Positions 22,868-49,500 of a stretch of DNA of 64,000 nt are shown here, piece by piece. The translations under genes were made by a program, and so were the position numbers. The stretch lies in NCBI RefSeq assembly GCF_037042905.1, contig NC_087254.1, forward strand, positions 18,346,603 through 18,410,602, in the 5' to 3' direction. The notes beneath the pieces were generated by a model, which was not told the origin of the DNA, searched no databases, and worked only from the letters and a program-made list of their open reading frames with translations. Origin of the DNA: Lytechinus pictus (Eukaryota; Echinodermata; Echinoidea; Temnopleuroida; Toxopneustidae). Position 1 is the first letter of the stretch. Each line of letters starts with the position of its first letter.

Positions 22868-23050
22868 ACTCTACCATTATGACCTCTGCCATTTTTACCT
22901 CTGCCATTTTTACCTTTGCCATTTTTACCTCTGCCATTATGACCTCTGCCATTTTTACCTCTGCCATTTTTACCTCTGCCATTTTTACCTCTGCCATTTT
23001 TACCTCTGCCATTTTTACCTCTGCCATTATTACCTCTGCCATTTTTACAC
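22868..23050 (-). repeat. 15-bp minisatellite, right arm (inverted)
   Basis: About 12 tandem copies of tctgccatttttacc, the complement of the left-arm unit, with a few tctgccattatgacc variants that differ from those of the left arm. Confidence 0.95.
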
Positions 23051-23866
23051 CGAGCCCTGGATTCTGGGTTATCATGCATAGAGCACACACTTTGATATGG
23101 CAAGAAAATTTTCATTTTCAATCTCTATTTTTAATTTAAAAAAATGATTTAAATTATTAAGAGCCAGGTTATAATAAGAACGAGATATCGCTCAACTGTT
23201 TCACAAAGGCAAGCCGGTTTGGGCGATACAAAGAATGGTCCTTGGAAAGACACCTCCAGTCCAGACATGTGCTACGTATGCATGATCTTCTTTGCACACA
23301 ATGCACACCGTCGTCATTGAGAGAAAATGCGTTTATGGCAAGCCACACTGACCTTGTCACCTTGAAACATTTTTTGGGGGGTCATTCGATTGCACTCTGA
23401 TGCATAATCTGGAATGGCGCAAAGTTATTTTTTTAATGGGGGCTGTCATCAATTTCAGGTCGTCTTCCACTGCAAGATCACTCAAAATGGATGTCTTTTT
23501 AACTTCTCCGGGAGTAATCTATATACTGTATAGGTCCAAATAATTTTACAATATGTTTTCTTTTATTTTCTCACATTTTCTCTCTCTTTTTCCTACCCCT
23601 TTTCCATTTTTTTTTCAACCAAACTTGAAATAACGTGGACGTGGAGAAGGTTTACGGTTCACCATGTGTAATATGAAGAAAGGAAGGAAATACAGGCAAA
23701 AAGGCTTAAGCCCCTGAGGCTAACTTAGTCTAGATCGATATCAAGTCAGTACCAACTTACTACTACTACTAGCGTCAGTAGCCGTAGGCCTAACGTTAGA
23801 GGCGCTGGTCAGAAAATTGGGTCTGGGTTTGTTGTTTAAGTTAGGCCGACTGTCTCAGTTCTCAAA

Positions 23867-24410
23867 GACTTCCATTGACAAGTGGATACCACTAGGCCTA
23901 CAGTTGCAACCAAAGAAACGCTTAAAAAGGATCTCTTTTTAAAGATTGGGCACTTTATACATATGTAATGTAATTAAGGGGTTCAAAAACATTACAATAC
24001 TGAAAAAAAAGGTATAGGAGGCCTATATTTCACTAGAAAAGCTACATGTTTATGGTCAAATTTGCGAGGTTATAAAAAGGCTAAAATGCTTTATATTGGA
24101 TGTACTTTTTGCCCCAACACTACGTGTTTAGAGTGCGATTTGAGCGAGGTGTGGGAGGCCGGTTGGGCAGTACTAAACCCAATGTAAGTAAAGGTAAAGT
24201 TGATGTCCGTGACAACAATTAAAGTATCGCTGTACTTGTTTGGGGGGGTCAATTCAGGGAACTTGTCAAGGGTACCGCTTTGTTAAGGGTACGGTGTCAC
24301 ACGCCAATAGTTGCTAATGGGTGCATTTTCAGAATATGCAAAATACTATATAGGATGCTTTTGGTCGTGCCTAGTATCCACTCGTCAATGGAAGTGGCCC
24401 CCCTCCCCTC
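23867..24410. mobile_element. Degraded CCCGGGG-ended hAT-like MITE
   Basis: Aligns by eye with the intact copies at 33231 and 40848: inner left end cattgacaagtggatacca, then the shared core (gccccaacactacgtgttta) and right end tatccactcgtcaatggaag. The outer left GGGGGCCACTT is lost, so no target duplication can be read. Confidence 0.75.
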
Positions 24411-24658
24411 CAGGGTTGTGACCCCTCTTGCCCGGCCCTCTTGGATCATTATGCTACCGGTATGATGCTATTTCATCAGATCAACCATTTATTTTAGATA
24501 AAGTATGTTGTATTGTATTAGATCATCTAGAGCTAGTTTTTTTTAATGGATAAAATTCTAAAAGCACTTAAATGAAGAAAAAACACTGTATAAATTCCAC
24601 TTGTGAATAAAAATAAAACTCTCTTGTTTTCATGTTGCTCTTTTACAAGATACCAGTA

Positions 24659-39586
<14,928 letters not shown>

Positions 39587-39914
39587 CATTTGTTCCCGTG
39601 CATGAATGTTGAACTAGATGTAGTTCTTTGCATATATGCTTACACATATGCTTGCACTCTCATCCATCCAATAGACTTACGATGTAGCGCCTTTTCCTTT
39701 CTGTTACAAAGCGCTGCACTCTCACCACTCCATTATTGATTCATTTTCATTAATTTTATTTTCATCTTTCTTGTGCTGTTTTGTTTTTCATTTATTTCTC
39801 TAGTATAGCATTATTTCATTCTTTTCACAATTATCAAATCAACATCAGCTTTGTAAGCCTTTGGATCTTGAATAAGTGGTGTTTCGTTAGCTATTCCTTG
39901 AATTATTTCGTTAA

Positions 39915-40439
39915 AGGACAAGTCCACCCAAAATAAAAGTTTATTTGGATAAAAAAGAAAATGACAAGAAGCATAACACTGAAAATTTCATCAAAATCGG
40001 ATGTAAAATAAGAAAGTAATGACATTTTAAAGTTTCACTTAATTTCACAAAAACAGGTATATGCACATCCTGGTCTGGATGCAAATGAGGGGACTGATGA
40101 CGTCACTCACTATTTCTTATGTATTTTATTATCTGAAATATGAAATATTCAAATTTCTCCTCATTTCCTATGAAGTTTTATACCTCCCTGAACATGTGGA
40201 AATACTATTGTTTTAACAAATTATTGTTCAGTGAATTGAAATGTTGTATAATTCAAACAATAAAAAACAAAAGAAATGGGGAGTGAGGGGCATCATCGAC
40301 CCTTGCATTGCATGTCACTGAATTGTGAAAAATAAACTTTCCTATTTCACATCCGATTTTAATGAAATTTTCAGTGTTATGTTTGTTTGATTTTTCTCCG
40401 TTGATTCAAATCAACATTTTTCTGGGATGGACTTGACCT
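39915..40439. mobile_element. TTAA-flanked long-hairpin MITE, copy 1
   Basis: Left TTAA (39911-39914), then AGGACAAGTCCACCC; right GGATGGACTTGACCT followed by TTAG, a decayed TTAA. Arms of 150-200 bp pair around a shared gaaaatttcatcaaaatcgg motif. Located just past the DPH7 stop. Confidence 0.88.
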
Positions 40440-40847
40440 TTAGTCATGATAATGGTAATGATAATATTTGACTTATTAAAAAAGTAAAATTTTGAGAAAG
40501 AAACATTCTTTATGAATGTACTTAAAATATATTTTCTTATAAAACAAAAACAAAGGCCCCAAGAGGGTAGATAATTACTCTAAATCCTATAGACTGCTAT
40601 TTTTTTCCAGTAGTAGGAAAGATGAGCATCAGCCACCTCAAATTTGTTAGTTTTGGGGGAGGGCATTTTATATGGATTTTTTAAGCTCTGTCAAAACATA
40701 TACATTGATAAACCTCTAGAAGAGCTTAGCTTAACTAATCACCTGATCAAAATTGGCTAACCCAAAAATTCAATTCTAGCTGAGGTGAATTCACATGACA
40801 CATGGCGGCTAAAATTGGGTTCAAAGGGCTCGGTCATGGCCTAAAGT

Positions 40848-41409
40848 CCCGGGGGGGGGGGGGGGGGGGGGGCCACTTACATTGACGAGTGGATACCATG
40901 CGCGACCAAAAAAACACGTAAAAAGGATGTCCTTTTCACGATAGGGCACGTTACGTACGTAACGTGATAAGGGTGTCAAAAACACAAAAATAATGAAAAA
41001 AGGGTGTCTATTTCGCTAGGAAAATTACGTGTTTAGGGTCAAATTTGCGGGAATGATAAACAAAAACAAAATGTTTTATAAAGGATGTCCATTTTGCCCC
41101 AATACTTCGTGTTTAGAGTCCGATTTGCGCGAGGTGTAGGTGGGGTCGTACTAAACCAAATAAGGTAAAGCCGACGACCGAAGGACCCGTAAAAATAAAA
41201 CATTCCTGTACTTGTTTAGGGGTTCATTTCAGGGAATATTTGCCAAGAGTATCGTTTTGTTTCCAATACTTGTTAAGGGTAGGGTTTCACACGCCAATAC
41301 TTGTTAAGGGGTGCATTTTCAGAATATGGAAATTACGTGTTTAGGGTGCTTTTCGAGACCCCATGGTCGCGCATGGTATCCACTCGTGAATGGAAGTGGC
41401 CCCCCCGGG
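40848..41409. mobile_element. CCCGGGG-ended hAT-like MITE, best copy
   Basis: Termini CCCGGGGG and CCCCCGGG with subterminal tggataccatgcgcgacc and its inverse. The octamer CCTAAAGT flanks both ends (40840-40847, 41410-41417). It is 562 bp, has no transposase, and includes the palindrome acgttacgtacgtaacgt at 40948-40965. Confidence 0.92.
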
Positions 41410-41417
41410 CCTAAAGT

Positions 41418-43040
41418 ACTTTGTGCTATTTATGGAAGCCAAAACTACAATGTAATCTTTATATTTTTGCCCATTTGTGTTATGTTTCGAGGCCTCTTAG
41501 GAAAAAAGAATATTGCTGATAAAGCCATCCTGGAAAAGATAGAACTAAATCAAATGTATTTTAAAATGAAAAAAAAAAGGATAAGATCATAGCTAATTAT
41601 TCGTGTTTATCTGTCAGTAGGAAGTAGACAAGTGTGATTACAGTGTCCTTTCATTTATAATTAATCTGATTAATATGAACATTCAAGTAAATTCTTCCTG
41701 CAAATAGGAATTAAACGTGACTTTAAGGAACAATATAATCTACGTGAAGTATCCTATCCACAGTGAAAAAATAAAGTCATGTATATCAGACGAATGAACA
41801 AAGACATTAAATCTTGTTGGCCTATGTTATAAAGTTTTTCATTCTACTTTGTCTTTAGTCTGTAAATGGGCTAGACAGTAACCAGAAGAAACATACAGTA
41901 TACCTAAAAAACTAATGACCATTGTAATTTATACTAAGCTTCAGTCCACATTATTTTCAGTTCTACAAGGGCCATGGAATGAGTTTGAAAGTGAGGGGGG
42001 GGGGACTCAACATGTGTAAAATCACAAATTGATGGTCATTTTCAAGTTTTGGACATCATGGTTAAAGCCCCCCCCCCCCCTCTGTTCCGCTGCTCCTGAT
42101 TAAAATATAATATTTATCAATGACATATTTAATCTCCTGACCACTTCCAAGATATAGGTGGCAGAGATCCAATTATTCTTACAGAGAGAAATAACTTTTA
42201 GACCTTAAAGACCTTGGACTGAAGTGAAAAATTGAATTGATAGATTATACAACAGTGGATAGCTAATAAGCTATAAAATACTTCAAAGCCAGTTTCAGTT
42301 ACCAGCTGAGTATTTCTTTTAGAAATGTTTTAAATAGTAAACATTGAAAATGGATGCAGGTGTGATTACATGTGTTTGCGTGTAGAAAAGTCACATTATT
42401 TTCTGGTTTTCCCCCTCACAAATTGCAATGTTTTAAAACTATATGCAAAAAGAAATGCCATTGGAATTATTTAGCGTTTAATTCAACGTTAACCAACAGC
42501 TTCACACCACATTTTTTGTGATAACCTTTCTTCTTTAGGTTTGCCTCTTATTTGGTCACAAATGCCATGTCAGGTGAATGTGAACTTAATGCAGATATGG
42601 GTGAATATCTGTGCCAAATGAGCAGGAAATAAAACTTTGCCAAAAATGAATTCTAGCTAGAACTTTGGTATAATAACTTTTGGCAGGAAATGAAAGTACT
42701 CTGAATGTTGTTTCAGTTTCTACACAGTTTTTTTTTCTGTATGAAATATCCAATTCATAATGTGCAAAACAATAAAATAATCAATCTTGTGTTCATACAA
42801 ATGCATGTAATGTCGATGCCAACCACATAGGATGATGTCATTGTAATTCGGGAAGCTCATACTAATTTGAGTGTTCAGTTATAAAGCAAATTATCCCTAG
42901 CTGTGAAAACTGAAACTTACATTGTTGTATTCTGATTCTTCAAAGCTTTCCAATAATATATAGTAGTTTTGGCTTCCAATGTAACTTTTGGCTTTTTTTT
43001 TTTTTTTTACTATTGTAAATTATAAATGATCAGTCTGATA
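41418..43040. other. Intergenic DNA, no feature seen
   Basis: AT-rich sequence between DPH7 and the tRNA, with G and C runs near 41995 and 42068 and no credible exon, repeat or RNA gene. Confidence 0.5.
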
Positions 43041-43042
43041 AA

Positions 43043-43052
43043 TAAAAGAAAG
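43043..43052 (-). terminator. Pol III T-run terminator of tRNA-Gly
   Basis: Read on the minus strand, the bases just after the tRNA 3' end are CTTTCTTTTA. They contain a T4 run, the usual minimal RNA polymerase III stop. Confidence 0.7.
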
Positions 43053-43123
43053 TGCACTGCCCGGGAATCGAACCCGGGTCGCAAGAATGGGAATCTTGCA
43101 TGATACCATTACACTAGCAGTGC
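43053..43123 (-). tRNA. tRNA-Gly (anticodon CCC)
   Basis: The minus-strand 71-nt sequence folds as a full cloverleaf. The acceptor arms GCACTGC/GCAGTGC pair 7 of 7, the anticodon stem CAAGA/TCTTG pairs 5 of 5 around loop TTCCCAT (anticodon CCC), and the T arm CCGGG/CCCGG surrounds TTCGATT. The A box (GTGTAATGG) and B box (GGTTCGATTCC) are intact, and there is no intron. A TTTT tract 7-10 nt past the 3' end serves as Pol III terminator. The body is close to animal tRNA-Gly-CCC as I recall it. It stands alone between DPH7 and the MCRIP-like gene and, unlike the SINEs in the window, has no tRNA-unrelated tail. Confidence 0.95.
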
Positions 43124-43599
43124 TATCGCGACTTCCGTCGAGTATTTAGAAGTGAAATAGAACCAACCTTAAAATGTATTCAGTCTGTAGAAGTTATTAT
43201 TGCAATAAATTTTATTTGAATTTCGAGTATTTTAGCTAATTTAGTTTTTTCATACAGTAATGAAATCAATTTATGAAAGATCATTATTCAATAATTCAAC
43301 TGAAATAAATTAAAAATAAAATTTAATTAAAAAAAATAATGATAATTAGTAAAAAAAAATTGGGATAAGAATAGCAGTTATTATTCAACTTTGCTGTGAT
43401 CGATTATTATTAGAGACATTTGTTTTGATATGCGACGTCGCACGACCCGAACATTTTTTACATGAAAATATGTATAAATTGACTCAAGGTCCAAGCAAGT
43501 TCAATATTCAGAAGAGGAGGGGTAAGTTCAGTAGATTAGTAATATTTCAAAGTAATATTAGTTTGTCTTTGCGAGATAATCATCGCATGTACTCTTTCT

Positions 43600-43830
43600 A
43601 AATTGCGTCATCCCACTCCCAGTTGCGCGATCTGGTACCCGGCGTCGCGAGTAGAAACTGAAGCGGACAGTGGATGTAGTAGCGCCCGAAGGTTTAGCCT
43701 TTAGGGATGATCATCCTTTCGGTCTTGGACTGGAGCTCGGGCTACGGCGCGGCCGTGCCGCCGCTCTTGACTACCGCCGGTATTTTTAGGTGTGTGTATC
43801 GTATTGCTAAAGTTAGAGTCTATATTTTGG
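43600..43830 (+). promoter_or_regulatory. CpG-richer stretch, candidate 5' end of the MCRIP-like gene
   Basis: Base composition shifts from AT-rich to many CG dinucleotides (cggcgtcgcgag, ctacggcgcggccgtgcc), and a donor-like TTTAG|GTGTGT lies at 43788. It is upstream of, and on the same strand as, the MCRIP-like exons, which need a 5' UTR exon. This is inference from composition and position only. Confidence 0.25.
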
Positions 43831-43958
43831 GAGCCATATTTTGTTGAAGTTGCGCTCCTTTGGCTTTTCTCAGCTTGGTCCATCCATGATCCATCATTCA
43901 TGGACCATGCTTACGAAATGCAAGACCGAAAAGGAATTGAAAAAGCAAGAGAAAAAAC

Positions 43959-44886
43959 CCGGGGGGGGGGGGGGGGGGTACTCGACCAAAAAGTGGTGGG
44001 TATGTGCCACGGGCGAGACAAACACCAGGCCTTGGAGCGGACTTATTGTAAAAGGGAGGGTCCTCGGAACGGGCTTCGGAACTACAAATGTTTGTGAAAA
44101 CGAGGGTCCTTGACCTTGGTTTGGAACGGGTCGCCTGTGTGTGCATCCCTATGGAAGTTATTAATATTGGAACGGGCATACGTGTATGCAGCTAGCCCAG
44201 CGGCGCGGCACGGGCACCGGGTGTGCTCGCGCAGAGGCGATGGTTGGACCGCGCTCTGCGGCCGCTTTTCACCAAAATTGCAGCTCATTGTGGCGGATCA
44301 ATGCGACCGGAACGGCGTAACGAAAAATATGCGAAGCTTAGCTTTGGAGCGGATTTCTTTCTTCTTTTCTCTCGATATAAGAAGAAAAAGCAATGCTAAT
44401 TTGGAGCGGCTTTCTTAGTTCTTTTTCTCAATAAGATGAAAATGCTATGCCCTGGAACGGAAATTTGAGTGTAAAAATGGGGGTCCCCTCCGCGGCACAT
44501 ACCCATTATGCATTGGAAGAGCCGAGGTGTAGTGGTTCTGACTCTCGCCTTGTAAACAGATGGTCGTGTGTTCGAATCCCACCGCGGTCTAGCGTCCTTT
44601 GGCAAGGCGTTAATCCACACTTTGCCACTCTCGACCCAGGTGCTAAATGGGTACCCGATAGGAAGCGAAAGATATTGTATGTTTGATTTTGCCAGCGTCA
44701 TAATGAGGCTGCGATGAATGCAAGGAATGCTCCCCAGGGAGTGGAAACTGTGCACTTTTCGTGCGGGATTGAAATGAATCCAATGACCGGGGTAATATGC
44801 TGTAACGGGCTTTGAGCCATTCTGGGAAAAGCGCTCTATAAAAATTGGCTATTATTATTATATACTGAGTGCCCCCCCCCCCCTGG
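43959..44886. mobile_element. hAT-like element with CCGGGG ends, carrying a nested SINE
   Basis: Left CCGGGGG and right CCCCCTGG termini, flanked by the octamer GAAAAAAC (43951-43958 and 44887-44894). Inner ends ggtgggtatgtgccacggg and ccgcggcacatacccattat are inverted. A family 1 SINE (44521-44865) sits inside the right end. The core is CG-rich. Confidence 0.8.
44521..44865 (+). mobile_element. tRNA-derived SINE, family 1, copy B (nested)
   Basis: Shares head (GCCGAGGTGTAGTGGTTCTG) and tail with the copy at 751-1090. The anticodon-arm region contains CTTGTAA, so a tRNA-Thr(TGT) origin is possible. It sits inside a CCCGGGG-ended hAT-like element and ends in an ATT repeat. Confidence 0.82.
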
Positions 44887-44911
44887 GAAAAAACTTCCTA
44901 AGCAAATAAAG

Positions 44912-45945
44912 CATGCTGGATTGTAACCCAGGGAGCTCCGGCCCGCGAAGCGGGTCAGAGCCCAGGACTTGTCCGTGTATTACGCAGAGGGTTCTCTCCA
45001 AAATGGGGTAGAAAAAAAAATAGAAATTAGAATGGGGTTGCAATGGCACCCCAAACAAAAGGGGGAAAAAATAAATTATGCACTTGCCTCGATTAAATGA
45101 AGGTCTACTTGACACAGAATCCGGCAAGAGTTCCATATGCACACCCCAAAAAAATTGAAAATAAAAACATGGAGAAGGTTCAGAATAATATATATAGCCC
45201 TAAAATAGAACATGTATGATAGGGGAGTGGAAATACATAGGCCTACCAAAATATGGCTTTATTCCGTCAAATATCGAGCAGGATCTAGTGCATGTAATTG
45301 TCCATAGACATCAATTTAATAAAATAATAGTCAGTAAAGGTCTGTGAGTCAAGACTAGTCAAACTATTGGCTGATAATCATTAAAATACCCCTTCCGGTA
45401 TCAGCACTTCTCGCTAGCATAGCGGGAAGAGGTCTTGACTGCAGATAAAACGAGGTGAGTATGAGTCCCAACTAAGGTAAAAAATGATAGAAAAATCAGA
45501 AGTGAACGAACCGGAAGTCTCAACAATCTTTTGTTATTTTTGATGGGGGGTGCATATGGAACTCTTTCCCAGAATCCTGACATCGAGGCACAAACTGGAC
45601 CCTCAAAAAAAGGGAAAAGTTCTGTCTTGTTCGTTCTCCTTCTTTCAAAATTGATAACGAAATGGTCGATCGATACCGAGAATGAACGCAACATAGAGGT
45701 CTAACTTTTCCTTTTTTTGAGGGTCCAGTTTGTGCCTCGATGTCAGGATTCTGTGTCACGATAGACCTTCATCCATTATAATTGAGGTACCGTCAGTGCA
45801 TAATGTGTTTTATCCCATTTTATTTGGAGTACTATTGCGACCCCATTCTACCCCATTTTGGAGAGTACCCATGTCTGCCTAATATTACACGGACGAGTCC
45901 TGGGCTCTGGCCTGCTTTGCAGGTCGGAGCTCCCTGGGTTAGCTG
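44912..45945. repeat. 1-kb foldback with nested inverted repeats
   Basis: The outer arms, about 220 bp each (44912-45125 and 45722-45945), are complementary; both contain cccagggagctccg or its inverse and a gtgcataat/attatgcac block. Inside, ggcacaaactggaccctcaa (45586) pairs with its exact inverse near 45717-45736. A second pair, gagttccatatgcac (45129) and gtgcatatggaactc (45549), spans the rest. Confidence 0.85.
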
Positions 45946-46589
45946 GAATGCTGAGCTGAATGAAACTTAAGTTAACACCTACTGAAGAGTGAAACTGTAC
46001 TGTAGTTTCATTCATTCATTATTCTAATGTTTTCTGAATAAAACCTTTATTCCTTTGTAAACAAATGCCCTAAAACAGAGTGAATGAAAGACTCTGAGTA
46101 GGTGGTTGCTCAATTGCTTGTCTTTTAGTTTTATCTGTATTGTTTTAGTGATCATGCATAGATCTAGAATATTGATGAAAATCAGACTGACTTATAAATT
46201 TTCGCTTCTTTAATAGATCTAAAGACTTTGTGCATAGAGTCTTATTCAAATATTAGTTAGATCCAATTTTAATTAATTTATATTCATAATTAGTATATTC
46301 AATTCAATTTAGTTCAGTTAAGTAGACTCTATTTTGTTTCACACTCATTAAAAATGGCAAGAAAAATATGCAGTCATACTCAGACTACCGGTAGACCAAA
46401 AAATTAAGTTTCAGACTGCCTGATAAATTTTCTTTACAGCTTGCAAAGTACACAGCATTTCGCAAACTCTCCCAATACTGTAAATCACCTTTATTAAGTT
46501 GCATACATTATACATATTTAATTATTTTAATCATTGAACCATTTACAGGATTACAGCAGCCAGTAGATGAAGGAGAAAGTGGCCGTAGC

Positions 46590-49500
46590 ATGATTAAGTA
46601 AGTGAATTTTAAAATTTTTTATGGTACATGTAGTAAATTAAATAAAGTAATTTTCTCTGTTTTTGCAAATTGCAATCGTAGATTTTGGTTACATGTACTG
46701 TTTCAATTAAGCATTTCTATCTACATGTAATTGCCACACTACATTTGACATCAATTTTATGCACCTTTTATTTTAAAAAAATCATGTACATGGTCTCAGC
46801 AATTGTTAAAAAAAGAAGAAGAAACATATGAAGGTTTGGCAAAAAGAGCGAAAGTGTGTGGATTTCTTTAGTTTAAATTTTGTGAAGTCACAGGCAAACA
46901 ACACCCCCATGTGTCGTATAATATTATGTCGATTCATTTCTTGCTTGCTTTATCAGACTTCCTGTTCCAGACTACCAGTACCTTTGCAATGTAATTGCCT
47001 GTGTCTTACACCAGGTGTATAATACCATCATGTGATTAATGTACCATGACATGGCTGGTAAAACAAACAAATTTTGTGTGAGCTCATGATAGATGCTTTT
47101 TCAACAGTTTCTTTGGCTAATGTACATTTAGGTCCACACCTGAGCAATGTTTGCTACTTTGCTATTCATCTAATTACCATTTAGACATTATTTTGTCCAA
47201 TAATATCCAGTTAGGCTACTTCAATTCATTCACTGACCAGATGGTCTATTGATCATTTTGTCTACCAACCATTTTGATTGGTCTAATGTATGAGTATTTT
47301 CGTTTGACACCCAGGTTTTCTAATCCTTTTGGTCTAATTCAGTTATTTTGGTCACTATTGATGTTTTTTTTTTTACTTAGAACTTTAAAAAATTGTTTAA
47401 TTTTTTTTTTTTTGGTACAATTTTGGTCTTATTCATGGAAAATCCTTAACATCCTTGAAAACCCTTGTTTTTTTTCAAAAATGAAAACAATGGTATTCTG
47501 AAAAAAAAAGGAAATCTCAGATGGATTTTCCTTAAACCTTCAATATATATTTTTCCTGTGGTTTTTACAATACACTTTTCATCAGGATGAACATCCAATT
47601 GAAACAATCTGAGAAGTAAACAATGTGGATCCAACATGGAAGAAAGTATGTGTGTGTAAGGAGCTTCTGATCGTGTACATGTGCATGTACAGTTTGGAAA
47701 ATGATGGTTAGCCCAAATGATATCAATTAAATGCACGTAGTCTGCAGGCACAGACTCATATTTGACACTTCAACCAATAAGAGGTCTGGAGTGAAAACTA
47801 GACTCCAAAGACTCTGTGTAACAGTACATACAGTATTGAAAGTAGTCTCACTGATTCAGACTCTGAATTATGCACTACTAGTATGCAAATTGCGAAAACC
47901 AAGGGTCTGTGCCTGCAGACTACCAATTAAGCTCTCGTACCGTATGGTGTAATAATTATTTCCCAAGCTGTATATATGTACTTGGCCATGCAGTTGGTTG
48001 TGGACCACCTGTTTGAAACAGGCGCTAAGTTTGCAAGGGCATCTACAATGCGATGCAGAGGATGTGGTCCATTATTGTTGTATTCCCACTGGAATACAGT
48101 CTGCTGGTACATGGCTGGTAGAAGATACAGAGTGATTGCAATCTCCTTAAAGGTCAAGGTCACCCCAGAAGAAAGTTGATTTGAATCAACAGAGAAAAAT
48201 CAAAGTAGCATAACACTGAAAATTTCATCAAAATTTGATGTATAGTAAGTTATGACATTTCAAAGTTTATTTTAGCTTATTTTCACAAAACAGTTACATG
48301 CTTAACTCGGTGATTATTCAAATGAGAGAATCGATGATGTCCCTCACTTACATGTACTTTTGTTTTTTATTGTTTGAAATTAATAATTCAATTTTGACTG
48401 AATTGACTGATAAGGACCCTCTTTCCTAGTTTGTACACGTTAAAATAATGGTAATTCCACATGTCCAGGGAGGAATGAACATTTGTTTCACTTTACCATT
48501 CATGAGGAAAAATAGATTAATTCATATTTCATGTAATGAATTATACAAAAGAAATAGTGATTGGATGTTGTCATCAGTCTCCTTACTTGCATACTGACCA
48601 GGATGTAAATATAACTGTTTTCTAAAATTAAGCGAAACTTTAAAATGTCATGACTTTCTTGCTTTCCAACCGATTTTGATGAAATTTTCAGTGTTATGCT
48701 TGTTTGATTTTTCTCTTTTTATTCAATCCATGTTTGTTGGGGTGGACTTGTCCTTTATAGGGATTAAAGGGGTGTTCCAGCCTGGAGAAATCTATGTCTC
48801 AATATTAGAGTAAAATTCACGAAGCAAAATGCTGAAAATTTGATCAAAATTGGATAACAAATAACAGAATTATTGAATTTAAAAAAATTTGCATTATTCC
48901 GGTGAAACAGTTCTAGGCATGTCTTTATGAATAATTAGGTGGGCTGATGATGTCATATCCCCACTTGTTCTTTTGTATTTTATACTATCTTAAATAGTAT
49001 ACAAATATACCAGGCTTTGGGAAAGCATAGTATACAAATATACCAGGCTTTGAGTAAGTATAGCGGGAATTATTCATCCGAGGTTGGACTGGCATTACTA
49101 TTTTTCCTGAGGGGCAAAGCCTTAGCTACGTGCTCAGTGCACGGAACATGTATTAGTGCTTGCGCCATCATGATCTGTGACGTCAATGATGGAATAGTCG
49201 ACTATTCCATCATAGCACATTTTCTTCGGTGGGCGTTTCATTTTCGACATCGCAAAATAGTGAGAATATGTTTGGTCTCATGATGCTATTTAAACCAATC
49301 AGCATACAGGATTTAATTTATGTAGGATATAATGGGAAATATTTATTAGAGGTTGGTTTGGCAATTACTATTTTTCCAGATTCGCCCCGAGGGAAAAATA
49401 TTTATATTTCCAGTCCAACCAAGGATTAATATATCCCAAGTATGCTTTGGAAGGAAACACCTGATTTGTTTTATGTCCCTTCTTTATTAAAGTGAGAACT

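Larger units (their letters stand above)
21034..23056. mobile_element. Foldback transposon, TU/FB-like, with 15-bp tandem-repeat arms
   Basis: The left arm (21041-21250) is a tandem array of the 15-mer ggtaaaaatggcaga. The right arm (about 22870-23050) is the same array in inverse orientation. The octamer CTGGATTC flanks the element on both sides (21026-21033, 23057-23064), which fixes a 2023-bp insertion with an 8-bp target duplication. Arms built of tandem short repeats are the hallmark of foldback elements; the sea urchin TU family has 15-bp repeats in its outer arms (from memory). The interior holds two further MITE-like repeats and no transposase, so it is non-autonomous. Confidence 0.85.

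Noticed and set aside
43792-44113. Plus-strand frames with a poly-Gly stretch
   Set aside because: They run into the G-run terminus of a mobile element; the glycine tract is the homopolymer, not a protein domain.
45782-45970. Candidate first exon of the MCRIP-like gene
   Set aside because: It belongs to the right arm of the 1-kb foldback and its complement is present at 44.9 kb, so it is repeat sequence.
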